DNA of 64,000 nucleotides. It comes from Brachionus rotundiformis. Lineage: Eukaryota > Rotifera > Eurotatoria > Ploima > Brachionidae. Both the position numbers and the translations under genes were made by a program. The notes beneath the pieces are model-generated. The model saw only the letters and a list, made by a program, of their open reading frames with translations. It had not been told where the DNA came from and made no database searches. Location: the NCBI GenBank assembly GCA_016802295.1, contig JAESIW010000162.1, positions 7,534 through 71,533 on the forward strand, given 5' to 3'. The number at the start of each line of letters is the position of its first letter. The stretch's first letter is position 1. Positions 55,575-64,000 of the stretch are shown here, piece after piece.

Positions 55575-56405
55575 GAAGTAAAGTTTGCCAATTGAACTAT
55601 TTAAATTTTTTTCCAATTTAAATAAAATTTTTATATTATATCAAAAAATAAATAAAATGTAGAATTTTTTTTGGATTTTAATTGACTTGGTAAAAATTGA
55701 ATCTTTGGAAATAGTTTTAAAAATCCCAATCCATTTGACAAGAATTTTATTTCATGAATACACTTTTACATTAAACTGTCTATAAAAGCTGTTTGCTTTT
55801 CAATAATAATTATATTTTTTTCAAAATTTTAATGAAAAAAAATAATAAGCTACTCCAAGACAATAAGTTTTTTTAAACCACAAATTTGGCCTTCAAATTA
55901 TTTTTCGTTTATTCCAAATCTGCCTAAATGGGCCAATTTATTCTTAAATAATTAATTTGACCAATAGCCATCAAAGGATTTAGCATATTTAGTCCAAAGT
56001 TTTTGATCTAATGAGGCGTAGCTCATTAAGCGAATGGAATGGCATGAAAAACTCTGGCAATTGACAAAAATAAGTCACCATTTTAGAACTAAACAAAAAT
56101 TAACTATTAAACTCAGTTATTAATCTATTGATTTTCAAATAAAATTTTTGTATATTTTACCATATTTATTTGAAGTCTGATTTTACTAATTAGTTGGATT
56201 TTGAATTTAATAATGAATATTAGATTTTTAATCAAAATATGAGAGAAATAAAAATACAGAAAAACTTTATAATTACGCCTTATACGAAAAAGCTGAAATA
56301 AAAATTAATATATTAACAATTTAATTCTGCAAATTTTAAAATTTTCAACTATTTTTTAATTAATCATTAAATTATAAAAAACTAAGTTTAAATTTATGAA
56401 AAAAT
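55575..56405. other. AT-rich intergenic DNA
   Basis: 3' region of CSTF1 and upstream region of mevalonate kinase; nothing else seen. Confidence 0.4.
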
Positions 56406-57479
56406 ATGTTTAAATCTATAAAAATATCATCGCCAGGTAAAATTATTCTATGTGGTGAACACTCGGTGGTTTACGGTAAAAAAGCTTTAGCTTGTTCAAT
56501 CGATTTGCGGACAACTTTGACTGCTAGCCACACAAACAACGACCATTTTGAGTTTATTTTAGAGGACCTAGGCAAAAAAGTAGAGCTAAAAAGAGAAGAT
56601 TTTTTTTCAATTAGATCAATTGAAGTTTCCAGCCTACCTGAACTAATAATAAAGTACTTAGAGGAAAATGAAAGCGACAAAATAGTTAGTTCTTTGAAAT
56701 TTTTTATCATATTAAATCCTGAATTAGAATGGTCAAAACTGTCAGGTCTCCAAGTTAAAGTTAGTTCGGAAATACCAATAGCATCAGGGCTTGGCTCAAG
56801 CGCCTCTTACTCCACTTGCTTGTCTAGTCTTTTCTTTGTTCTTGCTACAAATCGGGCTTTTTCCCAATCTGACTTGGAATCCTTAAATCGCAACGCCTTC
56901 TATATAGAAAAGTTATTTCATGGTAACCCATCTGGATTAGATAATTCAGTATCTACCTATGGAAATTTTGTTGTCTTCGAAAAAGGTCTAATTAGCGAGA
57001 AATTCAATTCAGATCAGATGCTAAATGTTTTGGTAATTAATTCTCAAGTACCAAAGCAAACTTTGGAACAAGTCAGAAAAGTAAGAAGTCTATATGAAAA
57101 GCACACTACAGTGATAGACTCGTTAATGAATACAATTGATTTATTAGTTGAAAAATTTATTAGAAATTTAAAAGAAATGAGTGGTTCAGATTTAGATGGA
57201 ATAAAAGACTTGATCACTTTGAACCAAGGCTTATTGTTCGGTTTGCACATTTCCAACCATCCACTTAATTACATAGTAAATATTTGTGAAAAATTTGGAT
57301 TCCGGGCAAAGCTAACTGGAGCTGGCGGTGGTGGCTGTTGTATTACAATATTTGACCAAAAAGATACAGATAGGCTAGACGAGCTCAAAGATTGTTTGAT
57401 TGAGAATGGGTTTTTGCCATTTCAAACCAGGCTCGGGTCTAAAGGAGTCCGAATCGATGAGTTAATTGAAAAAAATTAA
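56406..57479 (+). CDS. MVK: Mevalonate kinase
   Basis: Single exon, 357 residues (human 396). It phosphorylates mevalonate with ATP in the isoprenoid pathway. GHMP-kinase motifs are intact: SPGKIILCGEHSVVYGKKAL at 9-28 with the substrate-binding Lys and Glu, the glycine-rich ATP loop PIASGLGSSAS at about 124-134, FHGNPSGLDNSVSTYG with the catalytic Asp near 180, and the C-terminal KLTGAGGGGCCITI near 302-315. The acidic/lysine-rich segment around 45-95 is less conserved. The GPR89 gene starts about 100 bases downstream on the same strand. It is expected to act in the cytosol or peroxisome. Confidence 0.93.
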   Translation: MFKSIKISSPGKIILCGEHSVVYGKKALACSIDLRTTLTASHTNNDHFEFILEDLGKKVELKREDFFSIRSIEVSSLPELIIKYLEENESDKIVSSLKFFIILNPELEWSKLSGLQVKVSSEIPIASGLGSSASYSTCLSSLFFVLATNRAFSQSDLESLNRNAFYIEKLFHGNPSGLDNSVSTYGNFVVFEKGLISEKFNSDQMLNVLVINSQVPKQTLEQVRKVRSLYEKHTTVIDSLMNTIDLLVEKFIRNLKEMSGSDLDGIKDLITLNQGLLFGLHISNHPLNYIVNICEKFGFRAKLTGAGGGGCCITIFDQKDTDRLDELKDCLIENGFLPFQTRLGSKGVRIDELIEKN

Positions 57480-57581
57480 TTTTTAAACTTAATCAAATTT
57501 TATAAATTTTTAGATTTTTTTTAAATAAAAAGATATTCACTAAAAAATAATAATTGCATGAATTTCTTAAAAAATTGAACC

Positions 57582-59383
57582 ATGTCATTTTTTAGCGATT
57601 CATGTATAGTTTTCTTGTCGCAGGTATACTTTTTTTTTGTTTATTTATATTAATTCAAAATAAAAATTAAAATAAATAAATTTTTTTTAATTAAAGTTTA
57701 TATTTTTTATCGGTGGATGGATATTTTTTATGAGAGAATTGTTCAAAAACTACGAAGTCCAATACAAAACAGTCATATTCTCGTTTTCCATCACATTTTC
57801 ACTGTCATGTATCATGTTCGAGTTGATAATTTTCGAAATTCTTGGATTTTTAGACCCAAGGTAAATAAAGAAAAAATAAAAAAAAATAACAAATTTTTAA
57901 AATTAAGTTCTTAGCTCCCGTTTGTTCCATTGGAAGCTTGGTCTTTACTCAATTTTGTTTCTTCTAGTCTTTTACCTTCCGTTTCAGATATCATACCTGA
58001 TGGTGCGAAACATTCAGCTAAGTAGATTTTTTGGCAAATTTAAGCATTCAATCTCTAATTTCTTCCCAAGTCCGCTCCAAACGAGTGGCTTTGGTGGTCA
58101 GCTGTGTGCTATGGTGCGCTATTGTGATCCTGTTTTGGAAAATAGGTGACCCATTTCCAATATTGAGCCCAAAACACGGTATCTTGTCAATAGAACAATG
58201 TGTCAGCAGAGTCGGGGTAATCGGGGTTACTGTGATGGCTTTTCTGTCCGGTTTTGGAGCTGTGAACTGTCCTTACACTTACATGTCATACTTTGTCAAG
58301 TAACCAAGCTTGGTACCAATAAAAAAATGTTATCTTTATTTAATTATTTTTAGAAATGTTTCTGATAAAAGTGTCAAGAGTATTGAGAGGAAACTTTTAC
58401 ATACCTATGACTTGATATTGTTTAAGAAAAAAAAGTTTAATTAAATTAATTATCTCAATTAATTTATAAAAAAATGTTATCAAAGGATTGCTTTAAATGA
58501 GAGAAATTCAATGTATAATACATCTGAGCAGTCTGGCTTTTGGTCATGTTTTAGAACAGTAATCAAGCCATCTTCCCAAAGTAATATTTAAATTTTTTGT
58601 TTAAAAATATAAGCTATTTTTATATTTAGATTCGGAGATAAAGCGAGAGATAGGCGGCCTGGAAGAAATGGCAAGACAGCTTTTTTTAGAACTAGTCGAT
58701 CTGAATCGGACCTTGGATCGAATAAGATTTTCCAAAACTCTACAAGGAAAATACTTTAACTTTGTCGGATATTTTTTTTCGATATACTGTATTTGGAAAA
58801 TTTTTATATCGTCCATAAATATAATTTTTGACAGGGTTGGAAAAGTCGATCCAGTGACCCGATCCATTGAAATTGTTGTTGGTTATTTTGGACTTAAATT
58901 CGATGTTCAATTTTGGTCGCAAAATATTTCTTTTTTAGTGGTTGGAATAATTGTGGTCACTTCTATTAGAGGTTTTCTAATAACTCTTACCAAAGTAGGA
59001 AAAAAATCATTTAGAATATAAATTTTAAAACTAAAAAATTAAAATTAAGTTTTTCTACGCAATTTCTAGCAGTAATTCTTCAAATATAATTGTGCTTTGT
59101 CTGGCACAAATAATGGGCATGTACTTTGTGTCATCGGTTTTGCTCATGAGGATGAATGTACCAGCACAATACCGGTAAAAATGAATTATTTAAATTACTA
59201 GGCTGTTGATTAATTTGTATTAAATAAAGAGTAATAATCACTCAAGTTTTGGGAGATTTGCAATTCAATTTTTACCACAGATGGTTCGATGTTATATTCT
59301 TAGTCAGCGCTTTGTCCAGTATTGTATTTCTTTATCTGGCTCATCAGCAAAAACAAATTGCCGAAAAACATAGTATTTATTAA
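57582..59383 (+). CDS. GPR89: Golgi pH regulator (GPR89/GPHR)
   Basis: Nine exons: 57582-57623, 57697-57860, 57915-58021, 58071-58299, 58354-58434, 58486-58580, 58630-58994, 59050-59174 and 59230-59383; 453 residues (human 455). Diagnostic stretches are almost unchanged: WKIGDPFPILSPKHGILSIE, SRVGVIGVTVMAFLSGFGAV, NCPYTYMSYF, ARQLFLELVDLNRTLDRIRF, QGKYFNFVGYFFSIYCIWKI, FDRVGKVDPVTRSIEI, VTSIRGFLITLTK, SSNIIVLCLAQIMGMYFVSS and FNFYHRWFDVIFLVSALSSI. It is a multi-pass anion channel that keeps the Golgi lumen acidic; the plant homologues are GTG1/2. All introns are 47-73 bases and phases agree. Confidence 0.95.
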
Positions 59384-60084
59384 AAAGTTTTCTTATTAAA
59401 GTAAATAAATTATAAAAAAATTTACAATTTATTATTCGGCTTAGAAATTAAATTTTTAATTAACTTAAAAGCACTCAATTTACAAGTTTACAATTTTTAA
59501 TATTATTTTTTTTATAAAAAGATTTGACGCTAACTGAACATAATTAATTTGATTAAGTTGAGGTTTTATTTAATTTATGGGCAAATGGATGACTCTTTTT
59601 GACAGCTTGACTGGTCAAATGATGGTCAAAAAAGATGCTGATGGCATCATTTTTTTAAAATATTTTTTTCAAAATCAAATACTAAACGATGAACAATTAA
59701 TTAGCCCTATTAGGGTTTGAATAAATGACTTTTTAAGATTCCTAGGGAATCTTTAACTAATTATCTATTTTTTAATTGATTGGCTTATCACTGGTTACAG
59801 TCCTAATGAAATATGAACAAATTCATTTTAATATTTAGTTTTATTTTTGGTGATATTTTGTATCAATAAATACTTAGTTACAATACCAAACTTATTCAAT
59901 CAAAGTATCTGTAGATGAAAGAGAACAAAATGTGCGTTTTTCAGGAGCAAATTTTGTTCCGTTAACATATAATGTATACATATATAAATTTATGTATTCT
60001 AGATTGAAGAATAAATGAAATTTAAATCTTTTTTGACATCATATGTAAAGAAATTTATCTATTAAAAATTTATTTAGTTAACAG
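59384..60084. other. Intergenic DNA with dispersed repeat
   Basis: 3' region of GPR89, then AT-rich sequence with the dispersed repeat at 59717-59815. Confidence 0.45.
59717..59815 (+). repeat. Dispersed repeat shared with 46437-46540 and 47692-47807
   Basis: Carries GAATAAATGACT and GGCTTATCACTGGTTACAGT at the same spacing as 46445-46530. It is a third, isolated copy, perhaps a solo LTR remnant. Confidence 0.55.
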
Positions 60085-60960
60085 TGAAGTTCCACAAAGA
60101 TAAAATCAAAAATTGAAAATTATAACTCGATTCAAAATAACCTACAATCCGATGTAGATAGAGTGTGTAAATGGTCAAAAGAATGGTCAACCCAGCTTTA
60201 TGAAGATAAATGTAAGATTGTTCATATTGGCAACAAAAATCCAGAGTTTGATTATAAGATTGGTTTAAAAACCATAGTTCAAGAGTGGAAAGTGATATGA
60301 GTATTTATATACAGAGTGATTTAAAATGGGATACACAAGTCAAAAATGCTACAACTAAAGCAAATAGAATGTTGGGTTAAATTAAGAAAACATTTAAGTA
60401 TCCCTGTAGCGAGACTGTCAAATTATTGTATTGTTCAATGATTAGACCGCACCTGGAATATGCTATTAGTGCATGGTGTCCTTATTTAGAAAAAGATATA
60501 AATGAATTTGAGAGAGTTCAAAGAAGAACAACTAAGTTGATTCCAAAAGTAGGTGGCTTAGATTATCAACAAAGCTTATTGAGGCTAGATTAAATTAATT
60601 CGAGTAAAAGGAGATTAAGAGGTGATCTAATTCAGATGTACAAATTTGTAAACAATTATGAAGAAATTCATAGACTAATCAATTTTAGTCTATGAATTGA
60701 GAAATAATTGTTATTGACTAACTCATGAAAGAATAAAAATTGCCTTTCGAGACATAACTTTTTTACAAATAGAAATGTGAATGGATGGAATAAACTCCCG
60801 GAAGATGCAGTAAAAGCAAGGAGTCTGAAAAGTTTTAAAGCTAAACTTGATAGTTGTATGGCAAAACAAATAGAAGCGACTGCTACAGCTCTCTAGGACT
60901 ATGCTTAGATAACCTCTAAGCTACGGTTTAAACTACTCCAACTAGTACTAGTACTACTAT
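60085..60960 (+). pseudogene. CR1-like LINE relic
   Basis: Frameshifts and stops interrupt a reading of NNLQSDVDRVCKWSKEWSTQ, DKCKIVHIGNKNPEFDYKIG, SDLKWDTQVKNATTKANRML, MIRPHLEYAISAWCPYLEKD and NGWNKLPEDAVKARSLKSFK. These are the thumb and conserved C-terminal end of a CR1/Jockey-like reverse transcriptase. The copy parallels the end of the younger LINE at 50462-51869 but is in the opposite orientation and much more decayed. Confidence 0.8.
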
Positions 60961-61982
60961 TAAAGAATGCTTTGACTGACAGTTTTATTAATTTTAATAC
61001 TTTGAATCGAAAATTACTTGCCTCATTACATATTATTTAAAAAAATTCTCAAAATAGAAAAAAATTTTTATTGATAATCTAATTAACTTAATAATCTATT
61101 TATAAGTAAAAATTTTTTATGCAATTTTTTTTAAAGAAAAATTCAGCATATGTTTTTATTTTTTAAATTAGTCTTGATTTAAATGATGGCTCAATCAAAT
61201 GATGGTTAAAAGTTATTTATGTCTAACAATTATGAGTTTTTTTAAAATTTTTACAATTTAACATTTAAAAATAGGTATTTTTTAACTTTAAGAAACAGAA
61301 TTATATCTTATCTATTAGAATATCTTGCAGTCTATCTTTTAGTTCACTTAGTTTCATATTCTTTTTTCTTTTTATTTATTTTAAGAAAACTCAAATTTCT
61401 TTTGATGTAATTTTATTTAAGGACATAAAACCAGTCGTGACAAAAAAGTAAAAAATTATCGTGTCACAGTCTTTTTTAAAAAATTTATCTAATTATTTAG
61501 ACACATGTTCCCGCACAAGTCTAAATATTACAAAAATACAACTATCTATGTTTTTTTATTTTTGTGGTATTATTGTTTAAATTGCCATAAAAGGATAAAA
61601 TAAAAAAAATGATATAGTATTCTTAAAAATTTGTAAGACAACATGCTTGTGTTTTATTGGCAATCTTTTCCTAAATGGTAGATTGTTAAATAGTTTCTGG
61701 AAGCCAAAAAGGCCAACAAGGCACAAATTTGGCTATACTTATTTTGATTTAAATTGAAAATTTTTGCGTGCAAATTACTTGCATTCATTAAATAAAAATT
61801 CAAATTTTATTATAAAATAGAGAATTATTTTTTCTATTTTAAAATCAACCACTTGCTCTAATTTAATTGGATGCTAAATTGCCAATTAATACATGTAAAT
61901 TACTGATTAGAAAATACTTTTTAACTTTTTACCATAATAGCCCAAATTTTAAAAATTTTAATTTGTTTTTGTTAGACACAAA
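60961..61982. other. AT-rich intergenic DNA, upstream of DNAJB11
   Basis: No ER-stress element of the CCAAT-N9-CCACG type was seen near the start of the gene; otherwise featureless. Confidence 0.35.
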
Positions 61983-63248
61983 ATGAGGCTCAGGATCTCA
62001 TTTAGCTTATCCGCTTTGATAGGGCTCACTGTTATGTTGTGTTTATTTAGCTTTGTTTTAGCCGGGTAAAGATAATTTTTAATTTTTTTATCTCTTTTAT
62101 TTTGATTAATAAAATACTTTGTTTAAATAAAGGCGAGATTTTTATAAAATACTTGGAGTTTCTCGGAGTGCCAATTTGAACCAGATTAAAAAAGCATACA
62201 GAAAATTGGCCAAAGAACTGCACCCGGACCAGAATAAAGACGATCCCAAAGCACAAGAAAAATTCCAAGATCTGGCAGCGGCCTACGAAGTTCTGAGCGA
62301 TCAAGAGAAGAGGAAAATTTATGACCGTCATGGGGAAGAGGGAGTTCAGAAAAATGCCAACATGGGCGATAGCCAGGACCCTTTTGAGAGCTTTTTCGGA
62401 GACTTTTTTTCATTTGGCGGCTCCAGGGAGGAGAGAAATCAACGTCCTAGGGGCGGTGATGTTGTAATGGACCTTTGGGTTACTTTGGAAGAGATATTCA
62501 GTGGTAACTTCATTGAAGTAGTTCGCTACAAACCGGTGGCCAGACCTGATAAAGGAACCAGGAAGTGCAATTGTAGGATGGAAATGAGAACATATCAAAT
62601 GGGACCTGGCAGATTTCAGATGTCTCAGGAACAAGTATGCGACGAATGTCCAAATATTAAGTAAATTATTTTTAGATAAAAAAATGAGTTATTAAAATAG
62701 GTAAATTATTTTCCAAGGTTTGTAAATGAAGAGAAATTGCTGGAAATAGAAATAGAGCCCGGTATGAGAGATGGCCACGAGTATCCATTTATAGCAGAAG
62801 GCGAGCCTCACATAGATGGTGATCCTGGTGACCTTAGATTTATCATCAGAATCGAAAAACATAAACGCTTTGAAAGACGAAACAATGATTTGTATACCAA
62901 TGTGACAATTAGTCTTCAAGAAGCCCTAATTGGCTTTGAAGTTGAATTGGAACACTTGGATAAGCATAAGGTTAAAATTGTCAGGGAAAGAATAACATGG
63001 CCGGGCGCAACTATCAAGAAAAAGGGAGAAGGTCTGCCCAAATACGAAAATAACAATATCAAAGGCGATTTGTATATCACTTTTGATATTGATTTTCCCA
63101 AAATGGAACTAACCTCAGAACAAAAAGAGAGTAAGTTGAATAAAAAATTTTATCTGTCTGAAAATTTTATTATTAATATTTTTTGTTTTAAGTGGTCAAA
63201 CAAATATTTGGTCAAGAATCTAAATTTAAAAATTACAATGGACTTTAA
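61983..63248 (+). CDS. DNAJB11: ER DnaJ co-chaperone DNAJB11 (ERdj3)
   Basis: Exons 61983-62065, 62133-62660, 62718-63130 and 63193-63248 give 359 residues (human 358). A signal peptide (IGLTVMLCLFSFVLAG) is followed by the J-domain RDFYKILGVSRSANLNQIKK … with HPD intact in KELHPDQNKDD, needed to stimulate BiP ATPase. A Gly/Phe region, then the cysteine-containing client-binding domain (TRKCNCRMEMRTYQMGPGRF, CDECPNIK) and the second domain (EIEPGMRDGHEYPFIAEGEP, DLYTNVTISLQEALIGFE, KGEGLPKYENNNIKGDLYIT) follow. It ends KNYNGL, just short of the vertebrate end. It works in the ER lumen in folding and degradation of secreted proteins. Confidence 0.95.
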
Positions 63249-64000
63249 TGGACGATTTGTTTTATCGAAAATTCGTATAATAGTCATTTTGGATTGTTTT
63301 GAAATAAACTTAAATGTTTGTGTTCGATATTGAAATTTTTTTTTCAATTTTATTAAATTTTTAAACTATTCATTAAATAATAATTATAAATTTTATAATC
63401 AAAATACTTGACAAATTTGTTTTAATTGAGTAAATATTTTGAGTGTATTTTTTTAGTTAAATTAAAAAAATTGACTCAAAAATTTAATTATTTAATTTAA
63501 TTAAAAAATATGCTTCAAATTATTTACCTCAAGTAATTTTTTGTGATTTTTTATATTAATTTAAATTCATCAATCCTAAAAATATCTTAAATCTTCTAGT
63601 TAATTAATAACTTGATCTTTTACTAAATCACTTAGCTCTAAATATATAAAAGTTTAATACAATTTAAAATAGGTTAATTTCTTAAACCAATATCCTAAAT
63701 ATTTTTGATATTTTTGATAAAGCACCAATAGTTGCATGGTCTCGCTCAATATGTTAAGAACTTACCAAAATTGAATTTTTTAATTAATTAAATTCGATTT
63801 AAAAAAAATTGGATAAATTTAAAGTAAGCTGCTTCAAGAAAAAATACAATATTGAAAAAGATGGACTTATTTAAAACTGTAAAAACATTAGAAAATCTAT
63901 ACAATTTAATAGTATCAATTTTAGCTATCTTTTTTAATAGTCTTAATTCTTTCTCTAGCACCAGCTTCACCATCTCAGACTTTTCTTAAACTTAAAAACT
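63249..64000. other. AT-rich DNA to window end
   Basis: 3' flank of DNAJB11. A 61-codon minus frame at 63788-63973 has no supporting features. Confidence 0.4.

Overview
This is an AT-rich animal (metazoan) nuclear contig. Genes are compact, introns are mostly 45-80 bases long with GT..AG borders, and all genes found are metazoan or general eukaryotic families. Gene content (ARX-type homeobox, MED25, APH-1, GPR89, HRG1), short introns and the mix of transposons (Merlin, Tc1/mariner, MULE, LINEs) suggest a small invertebrate, most likely a monogonont rotifer of the Brachionus kind. That species assignment is inference; the sequence carries no species-specific marker I can prove. Exon coordinates below come from reading splice borders by eye. 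For each multi-exon gene called, the exon lengths sum to a whole number of codons and the joined protein matches its family across the junctions where a family is known.

Layout. 1-16.2 kb is a transposon graveyard: a structurally complete Merlin element (704-3013) directly abutting a second inverted-repeat element (3014-5357) that holds a Tc1/mariner relic and a decayed spliced gene; a truncated MULE that ends exactly where a headless EGF-domain membrane gene begins (7081-8406); a KDZ-like scrap; a foldback MITE; two broken MULEs head to tail; a Tc1 helix-turn-helix scrap; a small four-helix membrane protein gene; and a LINE reverse-transcriptase relic. 16.2-25 kb is the ARX/aristaless homeobox gene inside about 7 kb of gene-poor DNA, with a tandem repeat array broken by a 401-base assembly gap. 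25-44 kb holds an HRG1-type heme transporter, an R3H/SUZ RNA-binding protein (encore/R3HDM family), a CAP-domain protein, an unrecognised disordered protein, Mediator subunit MED25 (nine exons), TMEM256, and a C2H2 zinc-finger gene divergent from TMEM256 across about 200 bases. 44-64 kb holds an ANKRD42-like gene joined in frame to four EF-hands, gamma-secretase subunit APH-1, a nearly intact LINE, an unrecognised acidic protein, CSTF1, mevalonate kinase, Golgi pH regulator GPR89 (nine exons), a CR1-like LINE relic, and the ER co-chaperone DNAJB11.

The host genes are unrelated housekeeping or developmental genes and do not form a pathway cluster. The most unusual structures are: the Merlin transposase joined through a short intron to an acidic C2H2 tail, in an element with dense GTGACC motifs at both ends; the ANKRD42-EF-hand fusion, whose large intron holds a LINE with a 5' inversion of the twin-priming type; and the abutting TIR elements at 3013/3014. 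I did not see a clearly new biological system (no CRISPR, operon or defence island); the novelty here is in gene fusions and transposon architecture.
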